Positions 27,818-36,324 of a stretch of DNA of 64,000 bases are shown one piece after another. The first letter of the stretch is position 1. The number at the start of each line of letters is the position of its first letter. The notes under the pieces are model-generated. The model saw only the letters and a program-made list of their open reading frames with translations. It was not told where the DNA came from and did no database searches. The DNA lies in NCBI RefSeq assembly GCF_003994415.1, contig NZ_CP034689.1:4650001-4714000 (forward strand). The letters run 5' to 3'. This stretch comes from Achromobacter spanius (lineage in GTDB: Bacteria; Pseudomonadota; Gammaproteobacteria; Burkholderiales; Burkholderiaceae_B). The position numbers and the translations under genes were made by a program.

Positions 27818-28810
27818 TCAGGGCTTGTCCGCAATCCCCGCGTCACGGATGATCTTGGTCCAGCGCGCCTCTTCCTGCTTCACGTATTCACCCAGCGCGG
27901 CCGGCGTGCCCACGCTGGCGACCAGCCCTTCCAGTTCCAGCGCCGCCTGAAAATCCGCCTTGCCCGACACCTTCTTGATGGCCGCGTTGAGCTGGTCGAT
28001 GACCGCCTGCGGCGTGCCCCGCGGTACGAAGACGCCATACCAGCTATCCACGAAGTAATCGGCTTCGCCCGCTTCCGCCACGCTGGGCACGCCCGGATAC
28101 GCGGGCGAGCGGTCTTTGGTGGTGACCGCCAGCGCGCGCAGTTGCCCGTTCTTGATCTGGCCGCTGACGCTGGCCGAGGTAGAAAAGATCATGTCGATCT
28201 GCCCACCTATCAGGTCATTGATGGCCGGCCCCGCCCCCTTGTACGGCACATGCAGGATGTCGACCTTGCCCAGGCTCTTGAACAATTCCCCCGCCAGATG
28301 CGCCGACGTGCCGTTGCCGTACGAGCCGAACGTCAGCTTGCCGGGATGCGCGCGAGCGTAGGTCAGCAAGTCCTGCACGCTTTTGAATTGGGACTTGGGC
28401 GACACCACCAGCACATTGGGCGACTTGCCGATCATCGCCACCGGCGCGAACGCGGCTTCGGTGTCGTAGGGCAGCTTCTTGTGGATGGCCGGGTTGACCG
28501 CATGGGCGAAGGTCGCCATCAATAGCGAGTAGCCGTCTGGCGGACTCTTGGCCACGTTTTCCGTGCCGATAATGGTGCTGCCGCCCGGCCGGTTCTCGAC
28601 GATGACCGATTCGCCTAGCTCGTCGGTCAAGCCCTTGGCAAGTTGGCGCGCAACGATGTCGGTGCCACCACCCGGGGTGAACGGCACCACGATGCGCAGC
28701 GGCCGGTCTGGAAACGCCGCGTGCGCCTGCGGTGCGCAAAGCGTCGCCATCGTCAGCGCGGTGGCGGCCACGGCCTTGGCGGATAGCCATGCAAATTTCT
28801 GGGTCTTCAT
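27818..28810 (-). CDS. Bug-family (TctC) periplasmic binding protein
   Basis: 330-residue receptor: signal peptide MKTQKFAWLSAKAVAATALT ending AQAHA-type site, mature AFPDRPLRIVVPFTPGGGTD, central HVPYKGAGPAINDLIGGQID. GGAGACAAGC precedes the ATG at 28810. It follows the acyl-CoA synthetase gene in the same direction and would bind the carboxylate that the operon activates. No membrane partner is in view. Confidence 0.93.
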   Translation of the reverse strand: MKTQKFAWLSAKAVAATALTMATLCAPQAHAAFPDRPLRIVVPFTPGGGTDIVARQLAKGLTDELGESVIVENRPGGSTIIGTENVAKSPPDGYSLLMATFAHAVNPAIHKKLPYDTEAAFAPVAMIGKSPNVLVVSPKSQFKSVQDLLTYARAHPGKLTFGSYGNGTSAHLAGELFKSLGKVDILHVPYKGAGPAINDLIGGQIDMIFSTSASVSGQIKNGQLRALAVTTKDRSPAYPGVPSVAEAGEADYFVDSWYGVFVPRGTPQAVIDQLNAAIKKVSGKADFQAALELEGLVASVGTPAALGEYVKQEEARWTKIIRDAGIADKP

Positions 28811-28889
28811 GCTTGTCTCCTGATATTTTTTTGCGCCGGTCTGATTGCGGCGCCTCTGCAAAAAAGGGCGGCCGAATGACCGCGCCCGG

Positions 28890-30986
28890 TCAGTCCTTCA
28901 ACACCACGACGCCATCCGCCGCGCAGACGCCTTGCCCCAAGGGCTTGACGAACAAGGGGTTGATTTCGGCTTCGATCAACTGCGCTTGCAAGGCGGTGGC
29001 CATGCGCGCAAACGCCAGCACCGCCTGGATCAGCGCGGGCACATCCGCTTTGGGGCGGCCGCGATATCCGTCCAGCAAGGGCCAGGTTTTCAGGCGTTGC
29101 AAGGCGGCAAGTACCGCGTCTTCCGTCAAGGCCGCGCCGTCTTCCGGCAGCAACAGCAAGGTCGTGTCGCGCACCAGTTCAGCCACCACCCCGCCCATGC
29201 CCAGCAGCAGCGCCGTACCGACCGTGTCGCGATGCAGGCCGACGATGACCTCGGCCGCGCCCGTCACCATCTCTTGCACCAGAAAGGCCTGGGGCGGCTG
29301 GCCCGTATGCCGCTGTACGTCTTGCGTCATCTGCCGCAGGCGCTCTGCGATGTCTGCGGGCGCCACGTTGACCGCCACGCCGCCCACATCGCTTTTGTGG
29401 GTGATCTTGCTGGACAACAGTTTGAGCACCACGCGTGGCCCCAAGGTGGCGGCCGCGCTGCTTGCCTGAGCGTCGGACGTGACCGTGATTTCGCGCACGC
29501 CGGGTATGCCGAACCGGGCGAACAGCGCCTTGGCCTGAGCCTCGTCCAGCGAGCCCCGCTCGGCGCAAAGAATCGGTTCGGTGGCCTTGGACGGCGGCTG
29601 CACTGGCGCGGCACGTTCCTTGTTGCGCTGAACGCGCCACATGGCGGACAGCGCCGCGCCGATGCTCTCGGGCGCTGGGAACGCAGGGATGCCGTAATGG
29701 CTAAGCACCTCGGCCGCGCGCGGCGCGTGTGGGCTGACGAAGGCCATCAAGGGCTTGCTGCTCAGCGCAAGTGAATCGCGCAACGCATTGGCCATCAGTT
29801 CAGGCTGCGCCACGCCAGACGAGCCCACCACAACCACCAGCGCATCGTACTGATCGCTTTCCAGCACGATGCGGATGGCGTTGCGCAACAGGTCCGGCTG
29901 CAATCCGGCCAGGGTCACGTCGATGGGGTTGCGGTCCAGGGCGGCGTGGTCGCCGGTTTGCAGCGCCCGCAAGGCGGCGCCGGTGGCCGCATCAGGCGCG
30001 GGCAGTTCAAAGCCCGCCACGCCCAGGCTGTCGGCCACCAGCGTGCCCGCTCCGCCGGTTGAGGTCAGCACCGCTACACGCGGGCCGCCCAGCTTGCGTT
30101 CGCTGGCCAACGCGGCGGGAATGTCCAGCAGGTCTGCAAACGTCTGCGCCCGAATGACGCCCACGTCGTCGAACAGCGCGTCGTACATGGCGTCCGCGCC
30201 CGCCAGCGCACCCGTGTGCGACGCGGCGGCCTGGGCGCCGGATGCCGACCGGCCGACCTTGTACGCCACGATGGGCTTGCCCGCGGCGGCTGCCTTGCGC
30301 GCGGCGGCGCGGAAGGTCTTGGGGTTGCGGATGCTTTCCACATACAGCGCGATCACGCGCGTGGCGGGGTCGTCGGCCAGCGCGTCCACAAAATCGGCTA
30401 GATCCAGGTCGACCTCGTTGCTGGTGGAGATCAGCTTGGACAGTCCAATGCCACGCGCCGCCGCGCGCGACAGCAAGGCGCCCAGGATGCCGCCGCTTTG
30501 CGACACCAGGCCCACCGCGCCGCTGTGCAGGTCATCGAGTTCCAAGGCGCCGCTGGCCGACAGCGTGATGCGATCCGTCAGGTTGACCAGGCCTATTGTG
30601 TTGGGACCCAGGATACGCATGCTGCCCGCCGCGTCGCGCAGTTCGCGCTGACGGCGCACGCCCTCTTCGCCAGTTTCGGAATAGCCGCTGGCCAGCACGA
30701 TGGCCGCGCCCGTGCCGATATCGGCCAGGGCGCGAACGGCTTGCTGCGTGTGCTGGGCGCTTAGCAGCACGATGGCCACGTCCGGCGCTTCCGGCAAGGC
30801 GCGCACATCGGGGTAGCAGCGCAGCCCGGCAATCTCGGACGCCTTGGGGTTGACCGGATAGATGCGGCCCTGGAAGCCGTGCTTCTGCAAATAGGCCACG
30901 GGCCGGCCCGAGGTCTTGGCCGGATCCGCCGACGCCCCCACCACCGCCACGCTGCGCGGCCGCAGCAGCTTTTGCAGGCCGTTCAT
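28890..30986 (-). CDS. ADP-forming acyl-CoA synthetase (fused alpha-beta)
   Basis: 698-residue enzyme of the acetate-CoA ligase (ADP-forming) superfamily. N-terminal CoA-binding domain (RSVAVVGASADPAKTSGRP), succinyl-CoA-ligase-like part with the phospho-His candidate in AASHTGALAGAD, then the ATP-grasp domain (VREITVTSDAQ, VVLKLLSSKITHKSDVGGV). Same architecture and size as the feruloyl-CoA synthetase FerA of Sphingobium, so an aromatic or aliphatic carboxylate is plausible. Its ATG at 30986 overlaps the hydratase stop (ATGA). Confidence 0.88.
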   Translation of the reverse strand: MNGLQKLLRPRSVAVVGASADPAKTSGRPVAYLQKHGFQGRIYPVNPKASEIAGLRCYPDVRALPEAPDVAIVLLSAQHTQQAVRALADIGTGAAIVLASGYSETGEEGVRRQRELRDAAGSMRILGPNTIGLVNLTDRITLSASGALELDDLHSGAVGLVSQSGGILGALLSRAAARGIGLSKLISTSNEVDLDLADFVDALADDPATRVIALYVESIRNPKTFRAAARKAAAAGKPIVAYKVGRSASGAQAAASHTGALAGADAMYDALFDDVGVIRAQTFADLLDIPAALASERKLGGPRVAVLTSTGGAGTLVADSLGVAGFELPAPDAATGAALRALQTGDHAALDRNPIDVTLAGLQPDLLRNAIRIVLESDQYDALVVVVGSSGVAQPELMANALRDSLALSSKPLMAFVSPHAPRAAEVLSHYGIPAFPAPESIGAALSAMWRVQRNKERAAPVQPPSKATEPILCAERGSLDEAQAKALFARFGIPGVREITVTSDAQASSAAATLGPRVVLKLLSSKITHKSDVGGVAVNVAPADIAERLRQMTQDVQRHTGQPPQAFLVQEMVTGAAEVIVGLHRDTVGTALLLGMGGVVAELVRDTTLLLLPEDGAALTEDAVLAALQRLKTWPLLDGYRGRPKADVPALIQAVLAFARMATALQAQLIEAEINPLFVKPLGQGVCAADGVVVLKD

Positions 30987-31804
30987 TGGTCTGCTCCCGG
31001 GGCCTTGGCCGTCTTGGCCTGGGCCATCTTCGCCAGAAACTCCGCCACGGATTCGCGGTGTTCCGTGCTGGTGTAGCAAATGCCCTGCGCCTGGCTGCCC
31101 ATCGCGAACACCTGGTCCGCCGTCAGCTCGGAACTCTGGTCCAGAATCGACTTGCCGAGCGCCAGCGCCGTGGCCGAGCCTTGCGCCAGTTCGGCCGCCC
31201 AAGCCCGGGCCGCGCGCACTTCCTCGCCAGCGGGCGCCAGGCGGTCCGCAATCCCCAAGGCCAAGGCCTCATCGGCCAGTACCTTGCGGCCGGAATAGAT
31301 CAGGTCCTTGGCGCGCGCCAGCCCCACGCGGCGCGGCAGAAAGTACATGCCGCCGCCATCCGGAATCAGCCCGCGCGCAATGTAGCTCCAGGTGAACGAC
31401 GCCGCTTCGGATGCCACGATGAAATCGCAGCTAAGCGCCGTGTCCGCGCCCAGCCCGGCAGCCGCGCCGTTGACGGCCGCGATGGTGGGCTTGGGCATGC
31501 GATACAGCAGGCTGACCGTGTGGTGCACGTGCTGCTGCCGCGACCAGCCGTTGAAAGCGACCTCGCCGCTGGGTGCGTCCATGCGGCGCTGCATGCCCGA
31601 GATGTCGCCGCCCGCGCAAAAGCCCTTGCCTTCGCCGGTCAGCACCAATGCCCTTGTGCCCCGGTCGGCGCTCACGGCCTCCAGCGCGTGGATCAATTCG
31701 GTGCGCATGGCGTCGCTGATCGCGTTGCGCTTTTCCGGGCGGTTCAGCGTCAGCGTCGCCACTCCGCCGTCCAACTGCAGTTTGATGAATTCGTAGTCCG
31801 CCAT
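30983..31804 (-). CDS. Enoyl-CoA hydratase/isomerase family protein
   Basis: 273-residue crotonase: oxyanion-hole loops FCAGGDISGM and AAAGLGADTALSCDF, and the catalytic-region GLIPDGGGMYFLPR in which Asp sits where PaaG-type isomerases have it. GGAGCAAG precedes the ATG at 31804. It is translationally coupled to the acyl-CoA synthetase, so the pair would activate an acid and hydrate or isomerise its CoA ester. The divergent IclR gene is the probable regulator. Confidence 0.9.
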   Translation of the reverse strand: MADYEFIKLQLDGGVATLTLNRPEKRNAISDAMRTELIHALEAVSADRGTRALVLTGEGKGFCAGGDISGMQRRMDAPSGEVAFNGWSRQQHVHHTVSLLYRMPKPTIAAVNGAAAGLGADTALSCDFIVASEAASFTWSYIARGLIPDGGGMYFLPRRVGLARAKDLIYSGRKVLADEALALGIADRLAPAGEEVRAARAWAAELAQGSATALALGKSILDQSSELTADQVFAMGSQAQGICYTSTEHRESVAEFLAKMAQAKTAKAPGADQ

Positions 31805-31912
31805 CTTGCTTGCTCCGTCTTGGTCGATGGGCCAGCCGGTCCCTATGACGGGTTTTTCTCGGCTGGCGATATCGACACGGTAGGCGCTACAGTTGGCGAA
31901 TACACGCACCTA

Positions 31913-31929
31913 TTTCCACTAGATGGAAT
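31913..31929. promoter_or_regulatory. IclR-type operator candidate
   Basis: TTTCCA-CTAGA-TGGAAT is a dyad (TTCCA/TGGAA) resembling the TGGAAA/TTTCCA half-sites of IclR-family operators. It sits 5 bases before the start of the divergent iclR gene and about 110 bases upstream of the hydratase start, so it could serve autoregulation. Binding is inferred. Confidence 0.5.
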
Positions 31930-31934
31930 TGCTA

Positions 31935-32761
31935 ATGACGACCCGGACATCCGAAATTTCGGCCGATTTCTCGGCCGCCGCTCCGCAACGTTTCGATGGC
32001 ATCAGCCAGAACCGCTCGCTGGCCCGTGGCCTGGACATCCTGCGGGCGTTCAAGCCCGGCACCGACCTGCTGGGCAATGGTGAACTTGCCGAACGCACCG
32101 GCTTATCGGCGGCAACGGTCAGCCGCTTGACGCAAACCTTGGTGACCAGCGGTTTTCTGGAATACGAACGGGGCGCGCGCGCCTACCGGCTGGCCGCGCC
32201 CGTGCTCAGCCTGGGACACGCGATGCGCGCCGCCTCGCCCGTCTTGAAAGCGGCCACGCCATTCATGCAGGATGTGTCCAACAAGCGCAAGGTCAATATC
32301 GGCCTGGCTTGCGCGGACCGCACGGAAATGGTTTATCTGGAATCCATCCGCTATAACCGCAAGGCCTCGTTACGCACCATCGTGGCGGGCCAACGGGTGC
32401 CCATTGAACTGACTTCGTTAGGGCGCGCTTATCTGGCCACCCTGGATGCCAAGGCGCGCCAGGCTCTGCTTGAAGAAATAATGCGGGGCTATCGCAGCGC
32501 GTCGTGGAAACCGATAAGCGCCGAGGTCGGCAAAGCGATTGAGAAAGTTGCCGCCACAGGAGTTTGCCTGGCGTCCTGGCAACCGGGGTAGTCGCCATGT
32601 CCACGCCTTTGGCCGTGCCCGGCGGGCAAACGCTGGCCTTGAACCTTAGCCTGATTACGGACGACACGGCATCAACGGTAGAACGGCAGCATGCGGCGGC
32701 GCTGCTGGCGTTGAGAGACAAGATTGTTCATGAGTTGGAACGCCGTGGGCCCGGTGGCTAG
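31935..32761 (+). pseudogene. IclR-family regulator, frameshifted near C-terminus
   Basis: PobR/PcaR-like IclR protein. Reads MTTRTSEISADF, winged helix (NGELAERTGLSAATVSRLTQTL), effector domain (NIGLACADRTEMVYLESI) to GVCLASWQPG, then a stop at 32589-32591. The next frame continues with the expected ending VVAMSTPLAVPGGQTLALNL to a stop at 32761. One extra G in the GGGG at about 32586-32589 would join them into about 275 codons, the normal length. Either the gene is broken or one base was missed. Start 31935 has GGA 8 bases before it. Confidence 0.85.
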
Positions 32762-33201
32762 CACACCAAGGATCAACCCCGGACACCGGTCACGGCCTTG
32801 ATGCGGCGGATGCTGCGTGATTGTTCTTCGGTACAACCGCCCTCGGGACCGCCTTGCGGGTCGCCCTGACCCGGGATATTCCATTTCAGGAAAACATCTT
32901 TTCTGATCAGCACGATTATTCGTGGATTTTCCGGATATTCCACACAGATAATCTCGTGTCGTAGTTTTTGTGATGGCCAGAGCACCAGTAACGAAGCCAC
33001 ATGCACAAGCACTGCCCTATTCAGCATTCCGGATTTACACCTCTACAAGAACGGCGCAGTGTAGAGAGTGATGCGCCCCCGGTCTTTAAGAAAGGCAATC
33101 AAACCAGACAGAAAGTATCTAACCCATTAACTATTTCAATTTATTCTGCAACAAACCAAAAAATATAATATGCACGAATAATGCATCTTAATAAAAAACG
33201 A
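32762..33201. other. Intergenic region with AT-rich tail
   Basis: 440 bases between convergent genes. 33040-33190 is far richer in A and T than the rest of the window (for example AACAAACCAAAAAATATAAT). A minus-strand frame at 32773-33027 is open (84 codons) but has no ribosome site, and I do not call it a gene. No RNA gene or good terminator hairpin was found by eye. Confidence 0.5.
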
Positions 33202-34701
33202 TTAACCGGCCGAGGCGCCGAGGGTATTTTTATAGACCTTTCCGTCTTTCATGATCAGCCGCAAATTATTCGTCGGGTCGCCCAGAAAATCCAGATTGCG
33301 TGAGGGGTCTCCTTCGGCCACCAGAATATCTGCCAAAGCGCCCACGGCGATACGGCCCAACGCGCTCGGATACGGATTGCGCTCGCCGGACAGCCCCAGC
33401 AGTTCGCCGTTCACACCCGTGGCTTGGGCAAGCAGGGTCAATGGGTCGTAAAAGCGCACCAGCTTGGCCAGTTGCCGCCCTTGGCTGGGTGTGTTCTTGG
33501 CGTTGAACAAAATGTCGGTGCCCCAACCCGTCTTGATGCCGTATTTCTGCGCAAGCTCATAAGCGTTGACCGTGCCTTCGGACACGCGCTGCTGGCTGGC
33601 GCGCCGTTCGGCATCCGGATAGGTGTTGGCGTCTTCGTCCTGCAAAAACGGTTGCAGGCTCCACCACACGCCCTCGTCACGCATCATGCGCGCACTGGCG
33701 TCATCCGCCAGTTGGCCATGTTCAATGCATTTAACGCCGGACTTGATCGTGCGCTGGATGCCCTTGGGCGTGTACACGTGCGCCATCACATAGGTATTCC
33801 AATCCGCCGCCGCGTCCACCGCGGCACGCAGTTCCACTTCGGAAAACTGCGTGCTGTCCAAGGGATCGTAAAGCGAGGCCACGCCGCCGCCCGCCATGAC
33901 CTTGATCTGCGATGCGCCCAACATCAATTGTTCGCGCACCCGGCGCAAGACTTCGTCGGCACCGTCGGCGATCATCGCCACGCCTACGCTTTCGACCAGG
34001 CTCAACGGCGCGTTGGCGGCGCGCGGCACTTCGCTGCGCAAGCGGAAATCACCATGCCCCGCGGTTTGGGAAATCATGGCGCCGCTGGGGTAGATGCGCG
34101 GCCCAGGCACCATGCCTTCGTCGATGGCGCGCTTCAAGGCGAACGCGGGGCCGCCCGCGTCGCGAATGGTGGTGAAACCGCGCATCAGGGTGCGCTCGGC
34201 TTCCTCGGCGGCCGCAATGTACAGGTAGCCCAGGTCGGCCGTCATCGCCGTGGTTTGCGCTACCGCCGCCAGCATCGAATGCCAATGCACGTCGATCAGC
34301 CCGGGCATCACCAGCTTGCCCTGACAGTCGATGACCTGGGCATCGGCAACGGATACGCCAGCGGCCGGCAAGTCGGTAATCACATTGCCCTTGATCAACA
34401 CCTGCACGCCCTCTTGCACCGCTTTGCCGGTGCCATCGAACAGGCGCAGGTTGGTCAGCAGCAAGGGGCGAGCAGGCGTGGCGGGATGGCGGAAGATATC
34501 GGTCGCTGCGGTCGCGGCGCGCGCGCTCATGAAGGGCATCGCCATGGCCGCCACACCGCCCATGAACTTGCGACGCGACATATCCGCCATCACGCGCTGG
34601 TAGATCAAGCGGCACGCCACGCTGCCGCAATGGCAGGGGCGTCTGCGGCTGAATAGATAGGTCTGGGAAGTGTCGCGCTGGACTGCGGTGGAACGGACCA
34701 T
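33202..34701 (-). CDS. Metal-dependent amidohydrolase, Tat-signal type
   Basis: 499-residue amidohydrolase of the imidazolonepropionase/Xaa-Pro-dipeptidase-like branch: LIDVHWHSM supplies the HxH metal ligands, IKVMAGGG the bridging Lys region, then His in VMAHVYTP, His in CIEHGQ and Asp in GWGTDILF. A twin-arginine motif with hydrophobic stretch (MSRRKFMGGVAAMAMPFM) begins at residue 41. The start at 34701 is strongly supported by GGAG 6 bases upstream but gives an odd 40-residue basic/Cys-containing extension; 34590 and 34581 fit the Tat signal better and lack ribosome sites. Stands alone; substrate unknown. Confidence 0.85.
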   Translation of the reverse strand: MVRSTAVQRDTSQTYLFSRRRPCHCGSVACRLIYQRVMADMSRRKFMGGVAAMAMPFMSARAATAATDIFRHPATPARPLLLTNLRLFDGTGKAVQEGVQVLIKGNVITDLPAAGVSVADAQVIDCQGKLVMPGLIDVHWHSMLAAVAQTTAMTADLGYLYIAAAEEAERTLMRGFTTIRDAGGPAFALKRAIDEGMVPGPRIYPSGAMISQTAGHGDFRLRSEVPRAANAPLSLVESVGVAMIADGADEVLRRVREQLMLGASQIKVMAGGGVASLYDPLDSTQFSEVELRAAVDAAADWNTYVMAHVYTPKGIQRTIKSGVKCIEHGQLADDASARMMRDEGVWWSLQPFLQDEDANTYPDAERRASQQRVSEGTVNAYELAQKYGIKTGWGTDILFNAKNTPSQGRQLAKLVRFYDPLTLLAQATGVNGELLGLSGERNPYPSALGRIAVGALADILVAEGDPSRNLDFLGDPTNNLRLIMKDGKVYKNTLGASAG

Positions 34702-34841
34702 CGAGTTCTCCTGACATTAAGTGCGCGGCCAAAGGTGGTCCGATGCTACTCAATAAACAGGGGCTTGGCGACACGATGCCCGCGGGCACACCATGGAAGG
34801 GAACAAGAAGGCTCGTCGCGATGCCTTCATGGCGTTGCGGC

Positions 34842-35111
34842 CTACTGCGCCATGCGCCGCAAGCGTTGCAGTTCCGCCTGATTCAAACGCCGCGCTTCCA
34901 ACTCGGCGTAATCACGTTCGCCGACATCGTAAGAGCCTTCATGAATGCAGCGGCTGCGCAAGAATTTGCAGTTATCGCTGACCACCCGTTCGGACGCGGC
35001 GGCGGAGGCCGAGGCCGGCTCTGACGACCCGGGAAGTATCGATGAGCAGCCGGCAACCAGTCCGGCCAGCATGAGCGCCACAGCGGGGCGGCCCAGCGTT
35101 TGAATCCACAT
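34842..35111 (-). CDS. Small lipoprotein
   Basis: 89-residue protein with lipobox LVAGC after a hydrophobic signal (ALMLAGLVAGC), a Ser/Ala-rich linker, and a C-terminal part with two Cys (SDNCKFLRSRCIHEGSYDVG) and a charged helix (RDYAELEARRLNQAELQRLR). Start 35111 (MWIQTLGRP) with AGGAAA directly upstream. No recognised family. Likely anchored in the outer membrane facing the periplasm. Confidence 0.7.
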   Translation of the reverse strand: MWIQTLGRPAVALMLAGLVAGCSSILPGSSEPASASAAASERVVSDNCKFLRSRCIHEGSYDVGERDYAELEARRLNQAELQRLRRMAQ

Positions 35112-35299
35112 TTTCCTAATCCTTGCGTCGCTGCGGTAGCTGTCTTTATAGCAAGGCTTCGGCGAGCAGGCCGTACCAAGTGGTAGCAGTACGTGCGAGG
35201 GGTACGTCGAAATCAACACTTGCATATTAGGACATTATGACCTAACTCTCACTTAAGGCCGGCGCATCTCGCGCAAGGTCACTGACCGGAGTACCTCCG

Positions 35300-35425
35300 A
35301 TGAATTTGCAAGAACAGGCCACCGTCCAGGCCGCCATCGCCATTCTGGACAAGCATCTTCGGCAGCCCGGCGTTGCGGCAAACAGCCCAACGGCGATCAA
35401 GCAACTGCTTCGCCTCTCGCGCTGA
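35300..35425 (+). CDS. RadC-like N-terminal fragment (41 aa)
   Basis: Forty-one residues starting MNLQEQATVQAAIAILDKHL and ending IKQLLRLSR, with GGAG 8 bases before the ATG. The pattern (AL-ILDKHLRQPGVA-SPTAIKQLLRL) matches the N-terminus of RadC/JAB-domain proteins carried on plasmids and integrative elements, but the catalytic JAB domain is absent. Probably a leftover of a mobile element, or a small peptide kept by chance. Confidence 0.55.
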   Translation: MNLQEQATVQAAIAILDKHLRQPGVAANSPTAIKQLLRLSR

Positions 35426-35453
35426 ATCCGGCCTGATGAACTAACCAAGGAGC

Positions 35454-35480
35454 GGCCCGGAATACCGGGCCTGTTTGACT
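35454..35480 (+). terminator. Hairpin with short T tract
   Basis: Perfect 7-bp stem GGCCCGG-aata-CCGGGCC followed by TGTTTGA. It lies between the RadC-like fragment and the HTH gene and ends 10 bases before that gene's ATG, so it could end transcription or mask the translation start. Confidence 0.5.
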
Positions 35481-35750
35481 ATGGAATCCCGCATTCCCTA
35501 CGGCGATGATGTCACTACGATTCGAGCGGTATGCCTGCGTCCCTTCGCTGACGGCTGGGAACAGCCTACAGCGGATGAGGTGCGCGCCGCCTTGTCCATG
35601 GCCGGTCTGACCGGCGGGCAAGCGGCAAGACTGCTTGGGATATCAGACGGGCGTACGGTCCGGCGATGGACTGGCGGCGATAGCCACATTCCCTATGCGG
35701 CCTGGGCAATGCTCTGCCATGCGGCCGGGCTGGGCATTATTTGGCGCTGA
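35481..35750 (+). CDS. Phage/plasmid-type helix-turn-helix protein
   Basis: 89 residues with a single HTH of the kind seen in phage and plasmid accessory regulators: TADEVRAALSMAGLTGGQAA, RLLGISDGRTVRRWTGGDSH, then IPYAAWAMLCHAAGLGI. No ribosome site is seen before the ATG at 35481 and a hairpin lies immediately upstream, so expression is uncertain. Part of a small remnant of mobile DNA at 35280-36215. Confidence 0.65.
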   Translation: MESRIPYGDDVTTIRAVCLRPFADGWEQPTADEVRAALSMAGLTGGQAARLLGISDGRTVRRWTGGDSHIPYAAWAMLCHAAGLGIIWR

Positions 35751-35796
35751 CGGGCGAAGCTATTAGCTAGCGACAGCAGTTCGGCATGAGAACCAT

Positions 35797-36081
35797 GTGC
35801 TCTACCCCATTTACGTACACAAGGAAAAAGGCAGCGCCTACGGCGCCTCTTTTCCAGACTTTCCGGGTTGCCATGCCGCAGCCCCCACGCTGCAACAGTT
35901 GCATGCAGCAGCACAAGAAGCCGTTGAGGCCCATTTATTTGGCGAAAGCGAGCCTATCGCGCTCCCCAGCGCCGTTAACGACTGGATGCAGCGCACGGCG
36001 TTTAAAGGCGGCTTCTGGATGCAGGTCGACATTGACCTTTCCAAGCTCAACACCCCACCCCGCTCCTGGCCCTTCGTCTGA
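35797..36081 (+). CDS. HicB-like antitoxin, C-terminally truncated
   Basis: 94 residues from a GTG at 35797. The N-terminal RNase-H-like HicB fold is clear (LYPIYVHKEKGSAYGASFPD, FPGCHAAAPTLQQLHAAAQE, then AVEAHLF). HicB proteins continue into a DNA-binding segment after VDIDLSKL; here the frame ends in LNTPPRSWPFV. No hicA toxin gene lies upstream or downstream. It is an orphan remnant of a toxin-antitoxin pair. Confidence 0.7.
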   Translation: MLYPIYVHKEKGSAYGASFPDFPGCHAAAPTLQQLHAAAQEAVEAHLFGESEPIALPSAVNDWMQRTAFKGGFWMQVDIDLSKLNTPPRSWPFV

Positions 36082-36085
36082 CCCC

Positions 36086-36213
36086 ACGCATCCTTATCAA
36101 GGCTCATGCCATTGCGGCGCCTGCCGCTTCGAGGTCGATCTGGATCTGGACGTACGCAGTGCAATTGTTCAATCTGCAAGCAGCGCGGCGCGCTGATGCT
36201 TCGGGCTCCCGCG
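36086..36213 (+). pseudogene. GFA-domain (glutathione-dependent formaldehyde-activating) fragment
   Basis: The start of a GFA/CENP-V-type zinc protein is readable in one frame (HPYQGSCHCGACRFEVDLDL) and continues in another (QCNCSICKQRGALMLRAPA), with a frameshift at about 36150-36160. The zinc-binding CHCGAC and CNCSIC motifs are both present but the rest of the ~130-residue domain is gone. It is a decayed fragment directly after the truncated hicB. Confidence 0.7.
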
Positions 36214-36243
36214 ACAGTGCAGCACAACGTAGCGATCAGAAAG

Positions 36244-36278
36244 CAAAAAGCCGAATCCCATGTTTCAAAGGATTCGGC
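36244..36278 (-). terminator. Rho-independent terminator of the cold-shock gene
   Basis: On the minus strand GCCGAATCC, a 11-base loop, GGATTCGGC, then TTTTT. It lies 47 bases after the cold-shock stop codon. Confidence 0.8.
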
Positions 36279-36324
36279 CCTATCACTGCATCCCATCTGC
36301 CTGCTTGCGCAAGCAGCTCAGGAA

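Noticed and set aside
32773..33027. 84-codon minus-strand open frame in the gap after the IclR gene
   Set aside because: No ribosome site, mixed codon use across an AT-rich boundary and no recognisable motif.
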